From contig CAYQOX010000035.1 in NCBI GenBank assembly GCA_964419335.1, forward strand, positions 1-49,737: 49,737 nt of DNA, given 5' to 3'. The notes beneath the pieces are model-generated. The model made no database searches. It was not told the origin of the DNA and was given only the letters and a program-made list of their open reading frames with translations. Shown piece after piece: positions 1 through 7,184 of this stretch. Numbering within the stretch: the stretch's first letter is position 1; every line of letters starts with the position of its first letter. The DNA comes from CAYQOX01 sp964419335 (GTDB taxonomy: Bacteria; Hinthialibacterota; Hinthialibacteria; Hinthialibacterales; Hinthialibacteraceae). The position numbers and the translations under genes were made by a program.

Positions 1-53
1 AAAAAAATATTACAAATACGCGAAGCTCGGTTAAAAGAAAGGGGATTCAGCCC

Positions 54-971
54 ATGTTTGAAGGTTCCGCTGTAGCCTTGGTTACTCCATTCACAGAGAA
101 CGGGATCGATTTTCCCGCCCTCGAAAAATTAATTGATTTTCATTTCAACGCGGGGACAGAATGTATTTTGGTCTGCGGCACCACCGGCGAAAGCGCCACC
201 CTCACCCATCAGGAACATAAAGACCTGATTCGTCACGCCGCCCAATATGTCCAATCGAAAAGAGGCCACAACAAATACCCGTTGCTCATGGCTGGCTCCG
301 GGAGTAACAGCACCCAGGAAGCCATCGATTTAACCCAAGCAGCCAAGAATGACGGTGCCGATGTCTGCCTCCTCATCTCACCCTATTACAATAAACCCAC
401 ACAGCAAGGGTTAATTCACCATTTTCGCACCATTGCCCGCGAAGTCGATATTCCTCAAGTTCCCTACAATATTCAAGGCCGCACGGGGGTGAATATCACC
501 GTCGACACCATGGTCGAACTTTCACAAGAGAAAAACATCATCGGTGTCAAAGAAGCCAGCGCTAACCTTACACAAATTTCTGAAATCGTCAGGCTAACCG
601 ACGACGATTTTACCGTCTGGTCTGGGGATGACGGCCTCACCCTTCCGATTCTCTCGGTCGGCGGCAAAGGCGTCATTTCTGTCTCGGCCAATGTCGTACC
701 CGTCCATATGCGCTCTTTGGTACATGCTTATCTCAAAGGAGATACCGCCGAAGCTCTCCGCTGGCATCAAAAATTGGCTCCCCTCGCAAAAGCCTTTTTC
801 TTCGAAACCAATCCCATCCCCGTCAAAACAACTGTCAATTGGTTAAGCCAAGATAGCGAGTATGGGTTGCCTCATTGCGGTCCTTTGCGTCCTCCCATGG
901 TCCCCATGCATCCCGAGAATGAACGCAAACTCAAACACGTATTACAAGAGTACGGTCTCCCTATTTCTTAA
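54..971 (+). CDS. dapA: 4-hydroxy-tetrahydrodipicolinate synthase (DapA)
   Basis: Cytoplasmic class I aldolase that condenses pyruvate with aspartate semialdehyde, the first committed step of lysine/diaminopimelate synthesis. The 305-residue protein has the usual family length. Visible motifs are GTTGES at 42-47, PYYNKPTQQG at 110-119 (the tyrosine that reaches a neighbouring active site), Tyr138 and Arg143 in PYNIQGRTG, and the Schiff-base Lys166 in GVKEAS. A purine-rich stretch (AAAGGGG) precedes the ATG. The motif usually read as YNVPGRTG is YNIQGRTG here, a mild deviation. Related aldolases (N-acetylneuraminate lyase, KDG aldolase types) share the fold, but the overall pattern fits DapA best. 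No other lysine gene is nearby, so its operon context lies outside the window, if there is one. Confidence 0.93.
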   Translation: MFEGSAVALVTPFTENGIDFPALEKLIDFHFNAGTECILVCGTTGESATLTHQEHKDLIRHAAQYVQSKRGHNKYPLLMAGSGSNSTQEAIDLTQAAKNDGADVCLLISPYYNKPTQQGLIHHFRTIAREVDIPQVPYNIQGRTGVNITVDTMVELSQEKNIIGVKEASANLTQISEIVRLTDDDFTVWSGDDGLTLPILSVGGKGVISVSANVVPVHMRSLVHAYLKGDTAEALRWHQKLAPLAKAFFFETNPIPVKTTVNWLSQDSEYGLPHCGPLRPPMVPMHPENERKLKHVLQEYGLPIS

Positions 972-1030
972 CGAACCCGGCTATTTCATGAACATAATTC
1001 CTTGCGTTGAGGTACGATAATTTCCCCAAA

Positions 1031-3610
1031 ATGAATACATTCAACCTCTTTTCCAATAAAATCCTTGCTTTTGCGTTTCTTCTTTGTTCTACTCTTTTCT
1101 TTCTCAATCCCCCCGCAGAGGCACAACCCAAAACCCAGCCCACGGGCCTCGGTATTAAAGAAATCAACCAGGCACGCCAGTTCATTCTCAACACCTCGAA
1201 TGATTACGAAAGACGGGTTCGCTTAGCCGCCGAAGTCGTCGTGATGCTGGAAAAAATGAAACAACCGAAACTCGCCCGCCGCCTTTGCCTTGACTTCTAC
1301 GGCTCGCTTCCTGATCGCCTCAAACAACAAGCCATTGAACAAGCCGCGCCTCCCTTACCCGCGGAAATCAAGACGCTTGCCGAGAAAATCGACCAAGGAA
1401 AACGCAAAAGCGCCATTGACGATATCCAAACCTATTTGGAAAAATCAGGGAAAACCGATCCTCACCCCGCCATCAGCCTTTTTTCTCTTAAAGCGGATAA
1501 CATGCTCTTTTGCTATTTTTCTCTTTTTATGAATTTCGCCGAACAAAAAATCACCCCCTATGCCCAATATGTCATCGGCTACCTTAACGCTCGTGAACAA
1601 CACCAACTCGAAGCCACCCAATTGCTCTCCCCTCTGCAAGGCAAATTAGACGATCCCATTCTTGAAGGCTGGCTTACTTTTGATTTGGTCAAGCTCGCTA
1701 TCGTTAGCGGCAATTCCGAAAAAGCCGAACAAATGATCGATACGCAACTTGAAAAGAACCCTAACGATGCCAGCATCTTGTATCTACGGGTTTTAAACCT
1801 TGTCACCAACGAAAACCTTTCCGAGGCGAAACGCCAACTCGCCCGCTTGGTTCCTCACCTCTATCCCGATCCCTACCTCCTTGCCGATACCGCCACGGTG
1901 GCCCTGCGCTTAAACGAATTGGATACCGCCGCGAAGATTCTCGAAACGTATGAATCTGAAGTGGAACCCAACCATGAGTTTTATTTCTCTTTTTACCTCC
2001 TCCGCAAAGCCCAAGGCCAAAAAAACCAAGCCCAAGAATATTTTAATAAAGCCGAACAAATGAATGATGTGCGGGTAGCCGTCGCCGGGATGCTCCCTCC
2101 CAGTGAAGAACTCCAAAACATCATCACCTCGATTCGTGAAAAACGTCAACAAGAAATTGATTCTCTCCGCGGTCTCGACACCCTCGCCAAAGTCTATCTC
2201 TATCTCCTAGATTACGATGCTCAAAGCGCGATCGATCTGCTTCAAAATCTTGTCCAAGAAAATCCGCAAGCCTATGCTTGGGAGCAATACACCTTAGCCG
2301 CGATCCAACGCCGCTTCGGCTTACGTGAACAAGCCATCCACACCTTAGAAACCTTAAAACAACATCATCCCGATTTTCGCCCTTATGAAATCCTGGTGCT
2401 TCTCTCCGATCTTCATTACCGTGCCGAACAATATGAAAAAGCCAAGATTTACTATGCCGAGGTAAATGAAAAGTTCCCACAGTCGCACCAGGCCACAATC
2501 GCCAAAAAGGTCATTGACCAAAGCTTTAAACCCACCACCGCTTCTATCATCGCCTCCCTGCAAACCTCCACCCTCATGTCCCGTTATCAAAACTATTCCG
2601 CCGCCTATATCATCACAGAAATCCGCGACTATTGGGGCGATCAAGTGTCCTTCCCCATCGTCAGTGGACAACTGGGCACCTCACCCCGGCGGGGTCTGAA
2701 ATTCGATGAATTCCTCGCGGCTCTGCTTCGCGGGACCCGCTACCGCATCGTTCCCTTTATCGCAGATGCCGATGTCCTCCTCGAATTTTTAGAACAAAAA
2801 ATCCCCGTCGTCTTTAACCATGGAGACATGTTTGCCAACAATCGCCTCGACCATCAATACCTCATTACCGGAGCCGATCCCTCCCGTAACGTATTTTTTG
2901 TCGACGGGGTGACCCCCTCTTCTCCTCACATCTTCACCCAAGAAGAACTTTTAGAAGGAATCTGCATGGCGGTCTATCCGAACTCCCTGTCACCAGAATT
3001 CTCCGAGAAAGCCACGAACTCGATCGATTTAGGAGAAGAATACACCCGACTCAATCTCACAGCGAAACGAATGCGCTTGGAAAAAGAAGCCGAAGAGGAT
3101 CATTTTCTCTCCCAGTTGGATACCATAAAAAACGAGAGCACCACAATGGCGATCCCCCTGCAAATCGCCTTTTCGCGTTGGATGATCAACACCGCCGATC
3201 CTCAAGATACGGAATCTTACCTCTCCGCGATTGAACCTAACTCTGCTCATCTTGCTGAATATAATTTCTTAGCCGCCGAATTCAACTTTCGGCAATCCAA
3301 CGTGGAAAAAGCCATTGAATTGCTGCAACACCCCTTGGCGAAAAAACCCAACAGTCCTCGCTTGGCGTTGGCTAAAGTCCGTCTCTTGTACCAACAAAAC
3401 AAGATCGATGACTCCATCCGGCTAACAGAATCTCTCCGCAACCAATATCCGGAAAATCCTTCCGTCTCTGCCCATTTAGTTGCCCTTTACGAAAAAATAG
3501 GCGAGCAAGAGAAAAAAGAAAACGAGGAGACCCGTTTAAAAGAACTTCTTCACGTCGAGAGTATCCAAATTGACCTAGACCCCTTAGATAATAACCAGTT
3601 AGAGCAATGA
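1031..3610 (+). CDS. Secreted TPR protein with a degenerate C39-peptidase-like domain
   Basis: A long exported protein built mainly from tetratricopeptide-type helical repeats. It starts with a Sec signal peptide (hydrophobic run ending near Ala-Gln after NPPAEA), so the mature protein is extracytoplasmic. TPR-like segments fill roughly residues 25-490 and 690-850. Between them, about 515-650, lies a region resembling the papain-like C39 domain, with the His in LDHQYLITG and the Asp in FFVDGV conserved. The usual CGPA catalytic-cysteine motif reads NYSAA here, so peptidase activity looks lost. A TTG 24 nt upstream is also in frame. The ATG at 1031 is preferred because the signal peptide then starts normally, though its ribosome site is poor. 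Probably a binding or scaffolding protein; the partner is unknown. Confidence 0.75.
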   Translation: MNTFNLFSNKILAFAFLLCSTLFFLNPPAEAQPKTQPTGLGIKEINQARQFILNTSNDYERRVRLAAEVVVMLEKMKQPKLARRLCLDFYGSLPDRLKQQAIEQAAPPLPAEIKTLAEKIDQGKRKSAIDDIQTYLEKSGKTDPHPAISLFSLKADNMLFCYFSLFMNFAEQKITPYAQYVIGYLNAREQHQLEATQLLSPLQGKLDDPILEGWLTFDLVKLAIVSGNSEKAEQMIDTQLEKNPNDASILYLRVLNLVTNENLSEAKRQLARLVPHLYPDPYLLADTATVALRLNELDTAAKILETYESEVEPNHEFYFSFYLLRKAQGQKNQAQEYFNKAEQMNDVRVAVAGMLPPSEELQNIITSIREKRQQEIDSLRGLDTLAKVYLYLLDYDAQSAIDLLQNLVQENPQAYAWEQYTLAAIQRRFGLREQAIHTLETLKQHHPDFRPYEILVLLSDLHYRAEQYEKAKIYYAEVNEKFPQSHQATIAKKVIDQSFKPTTASIIASLQTSTLMSRYQNYSAAYIITEIRDYWGDQVSFPIVSGQLGTSPRRGLKFDEFLAALLRGTRYRIVPFIADADVLLEFLEQKIPVVFNHGDMFANNRLDHQYLITGADPSRNVFFVDGVTPSSPHIFTQEELLEGICMAVYPNSLSPEFSEKATNSIDLGEEYTRLNLTAKRMRLEKEAEEDHFLSQLDTIKNESTTMAIPLQIAFSRWMINTADPQDTESYLSAIEPNSAHLAEYNFLAAEFNFRQSNVEKAIELLQHPLAKKPNSPRLALAKVRLLYQQNKIDDSIRLTESLRNQYPENPSVSAHLVALYEKIGEQEKKENEETRLKELLHVESIQIDLDPLDNNQLEQ

Positions 3611-3847
3611 AAAAAATAAATCCCGAAAGGTAAACAGAGATTACCATCTTAATGACACCATACCTCTAAAGAACCCCTTTCCCTTTACTCTGTCATTGCG
3701 ATCACCTTTTTTGCCCTCCGGCGCAATGGATGAATGATCCGAACGGAACCTTCAACCCCATTGGGATTATTAAAAAAGGGAAACGATACACTTTCGGTTT
3801 TTTGATTTCATACACGGGAAAGCAAAATTCAAACGGGAGGCTTTAAT

Positions 3848-3921
3848 TGGGCCCACCTGGACTCGAACCAGGGACCTACCGGTTATGAGCCGGTGGCTCT
3901 AACCAACTGAGCTATGGGCCC
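3848..3921 (-). tRNA. tRNA with CAT anticodon (tRNA-Met, possibly Ile2)
   Basis: Read on the minus strand, a full cloverleaf can be drawn. It has a perfect 7-bp acceptor stem (GGGCCCA with TGGGCCC), D arm TAGCTCAGTTGGTTAGAGC, a 5-bp anticodon stem ACCGG/CCGGT closing loop CTCATAA (anticodon CAT), and a T arm with GGTTCGAGTCC. The discriminator base is A and no CCA is encoded. The GGGCCCATAGCTCAG start is typical of elongator tRNA-Met. Lysidine-modified tRNA-Ile2 also carries CAT and cannot be excluded by eye. It lacks initiator features such as the unpaired first base and three G-C pairs at the anticodon stem base. Confidence 0.95.
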
Positions 3922-4098
3922 CAACGATTTAATACTCTATTTCGGCTTTTTATTTGGTCAAGCCCTTAAAACCAACGCCGAAGCAAAGACAACCCTTTGC
4001 TCTTATCAACCATACGCTATCATTAAATTATATCTTTTTTCGCAGCTTCAGGGAATCCTAGAAATTCAATTAGAAAGGAATGTTAACAAAAAACGCTT

Positions 4099-5028
4099 AT
4101 GAATAACCCACAGTTACTCATCGTTGGCTCTGTAGGCTTAGACACGGTTCGCACCCCCTATGTGAGTGGGGAAAGAATCTTGGGAGGGACCGCGGTTTAC
4201 GCCTCTTGCTCCGCTAGCCATTTTACCCAGTCCGCTATTGTTGGGGTCGTTGGGGATGATTTCCCCAAACAACATGAACAACTGCTCGAGTCCAAATCCG
4301 TCGATCTTACCTGCCTAGACCATGTCCCAGGCCAAACCTTTCACTGGAAAGGCTATTATGAAGGCGATATGAGCGAAGCCATTACCGAAGACACACAACT
4401 CGGCGTCTTCGGGGATTTCTCTCCCAATATTCCGGATTCTCATCGAGGCTTCCCTTTCTTATTCCTTGGCAATATTCACCCCCAACTCCAATTGGATGTA
4501 TTGGACGCCATGACGAACAATCCCGTGGTCGCCGCCGATACCATGAATTTTTGGATCGAAGGGACCCCCGATTTGCTGAAACAAGTGATCCGTCGTGTGC
4601 AAATCATGCTCGTCAACGATGGCGAAGCCCGCATGATTTCCGGCAAAACTAAATTATTGGACGCCGCCGAACACATCCTTAATATGGGCCCTGAAGTCGT
4701 TATCATCAAAAAAGGCGAGCACGGGGCTATGCTCTATTCTAACGAGGATATTTTTATCGTTCCCGCCATCCCCCTACGTACGGCCAAAGATCCCACCGGG
4801 GCTGGCGATACCTTTGCCGGCGGTATGATGGGCTATCTCGCCAGCCAAGGAAAAACCGACATTCAATCTTTACGCCAATCAATCGCCGTTGGAACCGTTA
4901 TGGCCTCCTTCACGGTCGAAGATATTAGCCTCAATCGCTTAAGCACAGTAGAAAAAGAAGAAGTCTTATCCCGGATAAAAGAATTACAAAAATTAACCAC
5001 CTTTGAACCGATTTCCATGAAAACCTAA
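4099..5028 (+). CDS. PfkB-family carbohydrate kinase
   Basis: Cytoplasmic ribokinase-like kinase that phosphorylates a sugar or nucleoside with ATP; the substrate cannot be told from sequence. The N-terminal GSVGLDTV and GGTAVYAS segments match the first PfkB signature region. NDGEAR at 173-178 and the second signature DPTGAGDTFAGG at 231-242 carry the anion hole and the catalytic base Asp237. At 309 residues it has normal family length. The ribosome-binding site is weak (AAAGGA more than 20 nt upstream), but the ATG begins exactly at the first conserved beta strand. The next gene, a glycosyltransferase, follows after 24 nt, so the two are probably cotranscribed. This hints at a role in glycoconjugate or activated-sugar synthesis rather than in catabolism. 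Confidence 0.88.
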   Translation: MNNPQLLIVGSVGLDTVRTPYVSGERILGGTAVYASCSASHFTQSAIVGVVGDDFPKQHEQLLESKSVDLTCLDHVPGQTFHWKGYYEGDMSEAITEDTQLGVFGDFSPNIPDSHRGFPFLFLGNIHPQLQLDVLDAMTNNPVVAADTMNFWIEGTPDLLKQVIRRVQIMLVNDGEARMISGKTKLLDAAEHILNMGPEVVIIKKGEHGAMLYSNEDIFIVPAIPLRTAKDPTGAGDTFAGGMMGYLASQGKTDIQSLRQSIAVGTVMASFTVEDISLNRLSTVEKEEVLSRIKELQKLTTFEPISMKT

Positions 5029-5052
5029 AAAGAAAGCTTCAGAAGCATACGG

Positions 5053-5760
5053 ATGAAATATTCCATTATTATTCCTGCATATAACGAAGAAGCCCGTTTG
5101 GAAAATACGGTCACCGATTACGCGGAATACGTAAAAAACTCGCTGCCACCGGATTCCACCGAGATCTTATTAATCGTCAATGGTTCCGGTGATCGCACCG
5201 ACGAAATCGCCCGCGAACTGGAAAAACGTTACTCCTTCGTTAAAGCCTGGATTTCTCCCGAACGCATGGGCAAGGGAGGAGCCGTCTTACAAGGCTTCAC
5301 TCTCGCCCAAGGGGAGATTCTAGCTTTTTCGGATGCAGACAATGCCACCGTCGCCTCCGAACTCCACAAACTTTTGGACGCCGTGGACAACGGCGCCGAT
5401 GCTGCGATCGGCTCCCGATGGCTTCCCGAAAGTAAACAAGTCATCCCTCAACCTTGGACACGCCGCCTTGCCAGCCGAGTATTCAACCTCTTAGTGCGAA
5501 TACTCTTCCAGTTTAATTACAAAGATACCCAATGCGGTGCCAAGGCCTTTCGCAAGCAGCCACTCTTGGAAGTCAAAGACGAAATCCGTACCACCGGATG
5601 GGCTTTCGATGTCGCCCTGATCTGGAAACTACGCAGCCGCGGGTATAAAGTCATCGAGGTCCCCATCACTTGGAGCGACAACTCCGCCTCGCGTTTACGT
5701 ATGCACAAAGACGCACCTTCCATGCTTGTTGAGATGCTCAAATTACGCTTTGGCAAATAA
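5053..5760 (+). CDS. Family 2 glycosyltransferase, dolichyl/polyprenyl-phosphate glucosyltransferase-like
   Basis: A GT-A fold glycosyltransferase likely to move a sugar from a nucleotide donor onto a polyprenyl phosphate at the membrane face. The N-terminus has the classic SIIIPAYNEE (4-13). NGSGDRT at 43-49 replaces the usual DGSxDGT, so one aspartate is Asn. GKGGAV at 73-78 and DADNAT at 94-99 form the metal-binding DxD region. GSRWLPES (120-127), DTQCGAKAF and TTGWAFDVALIWK are typical of the DPG-synthase-like subgroup. The protein (235 aa) has no C-terminal transmembrane helices, so membrane contact would be peripheral. It is the second gene of a pair with the PfkB kinase. The acceptor is unknown. 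Confidence 0.87.
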   Translation: MKYSIIIPAYNEEARLENTVTDYAEYVKNSLPPDSTEILLIVNGSGDRTDEIARELEKRYSFVKAWISPERMGKGGAVLQGFTLAQGEILAFSDADNATVASELHKLLDAVDNGADAAIGSRWLPESKQVIPQPWTRRLASRVFNLLVRILFQFNYKDTQCGAKAFRKQPLLEVKDEIRTTGWAFDVALIWKLRSRGYKVIEVPITWSDNSASRLRMHKDAPSMLVEMLKLRFGK

Positions 5761-5910
5761 TTACGGTTCACCCTGTATTTGAGCACTTTTTGAGATATTT
5801 ACAAACGAAGTTTGACTTGATTCTATAAGCGAGAGCGATGATTTTTTTTCGATCCTAATCTATAAAACCAAAACGCCGAAGAGGCTTGTGTGGAGCGGCT
5901 TTCGGAGCAA

Positions 5911-5927
5911 GCGGCCCTTAAGGCCGC
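5911..5927. repeat. GC-rich hairpin in the 5761-6034 intergenic region
   Basis: A perfect 6-bp inverted repeat GCGGCC-CTTAA-GGCCGC sits in the middle of a 274-bp gap. A second weaker stem follows at about 5941-5968 (AACAC with GTGTT, flanked by GACAA/TTGTC), ending next to an A-run. No T-tract follows the first hairpin, so it is not a standard terminator. The flanking DNA is clearly more GC-rich than the rest of the gap and could be an extragenic palindromic repeat unit. No second full copy was noticed elsewhere in the window. Confidence 0.4.
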
Positions 5928-6034
5928 GCGGAGACAAGCGCAACACATCCCCAAGGTGTTTGTCCCCAAAAAAAAGTACTTACTTTCGTGAGAATCTATA
6001 ATGATCCTTTTTTGTTGAGTGGAAAATACATCCT

Positions 6035-7156
6035 ATGAATATCGAATCTTTCCGACAAGAATTTCTTCATCCCCAAGAAAACAAAATCTTTCTCAATCAT
6101 TCCGGCGTCTCTCCCCTGCCCCGACGCACCGCAAACACAATGAAACGAGTGATTCAACTCAATCAAACCCTCACCTTCGAAGCTTGGCAAGAAATCCAAT
6201 CGCATGTGGGGCTATGCAAAGAAAATCTGGCGAAATTACTCCATGTCTATCCGGATGAAATCGCTTTGACCCGCAATACCACCGAAGGCATAAACTGGGT
6301 TGCCAATGGCATCGATTGGCATCCCGGCGATAGGATCGTCTCTATTCACGGCGAGTATCCCGCTAACATCTACCCTTGGATGAACCTACGCAAAAAAGGC
6401 ATCATCTTTCACCTGGTACAGCCCCTCAACAACCGGATCACCCCCGAAATGATTGAAGAAGCCATCACCCCCACCACCCGCTTGGTAACAATCAGTCAAG
6501 TTCAATTCACTACCGGTTTCCATGCCGACCTCGAAGCGATCGGCCGACTATGCAAAGAACGCAACGTCTTCTTCATGGTGGATCTCATTCAAGGCTTGGG
6601 GGCCGTACCCGTTGATCTCAAAAAATGCCATGTATCTTTTGCCGCCGGGGGGGCGCAAAAATGGCTCTTAGGGCCCCAAGGGGCAGGCTTCTTTTATTGC
6701 TCTGAAGAATGTATGGAGGAACTCGATATTACCTGTGTTGGGTCCGATTCAGTAAAGCAGCCGCTTCCCTACTTGGATTATCAATACGAACTACGCCAAG
6801 ACGCCGCCCGCTTCGAATACGCCACCCTCGCCACCGTTTGCGTCGCGGGCATGAATCGCTCAGTGCAACTCCTGCTTGAAGCCGGAGAAGAATACATCGC
6901 CCAACGCATTAAGCAAAACACCGATATCCTGGTTGAAGGCGCACAACAAAAAGGCTATCACTGTCACTCCCCCCGCGCTGATGTGGAATGGTCGGGCATT
7001 GTCGCCTTTACCCACAGGGAAAAACCGAATGCCGAAGTGATCGCCCGCATGCAGCAAGCCAATATCTTCGTTCTCGAACGGGAAGGCATGATCCGTATGG
7101 CTCCCCATTTCTACAACACCCCCGAAGAAATGCACCGCGTCATAGAGGTCTTATAA
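6035..7156 (+). CDS. Class V aminotransferase (cysteine-desulfurase-like fold, lacking the desulfurase Cys loop)
   Basis: A PLP-dependent fold-type I enzyme. NTTEG at 81-85, VDLIQGLGA around Asp183/Gln186 and the Schiff-base Lys209 in AGGAQKWLLGPQGAGF are all visible. The C-terminal IRMAPHFYNTPEE matches the end of SufS/CsdA-type proteins. The loop that holds the persulfide-forming cysteine in true desulfurases (RxGHHCA) is absent: residues run from ANIFVLEREG directly into IRMAPHFYNT. This argues for an aminotransferase, epimerase or lyase activity instead of sulfur mobilisation. The 373-aa length is slightly short for SufS, in line with the missing loop. The ATG has only a weak GAGTGG upstream. 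It converges with the AsmA-like gene, 28 nt away. Confidence 0.85.
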   Translation: MNIESFRQEFLHPQENKIFLNHSGVSPLPRRTANTMKRVIQLNQTLTFEAWQEIQSHVGLCKENLAKLLHVYPDEIALTRNTTEGINWVANGIDWHPGDRIVSIHGEYPANIYPWMNLRKKGIIFHLVQPLNNRITPEMIEEAITPTTRLVTISQVQFTTGFHADLEAIGRLCKERNVFFMVDLIQGLGAVPVDLKKCHVSFAAGGAQKWLLGPQGAGFFYCSEECMEELDITCVGSDSVKQPLPYLDYQYELRQDAARFEYATLATVCVAGMNRSVQLLLEAGEEYIAQRIKQNTDILVEGAQQKGYHCHSPRADVEWSGIVAFTHREKPNAEVIARMQQANIFVLEREGMIRMAPHFYNTPEEMHRVIEVL

Positions 7157-7184
7157 ATCCCAAACCACCTCGCTTTAAGCCTCT

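Noticed and set aside
3627..3647. GGTAA/TTACC inverted repeat after the TPR gene, similar to the 17.9-kb operator candidate
   Set aside because: Only 5-bp arms with a different spacer; expected by chance in this base composition.
3914..4102. 62-codon open frame between the tRNA and the PfkB kinase gene
   Set aside because: It overlaps the tRNA 5' end, has no ribosome site, and its composition is not protein-like.
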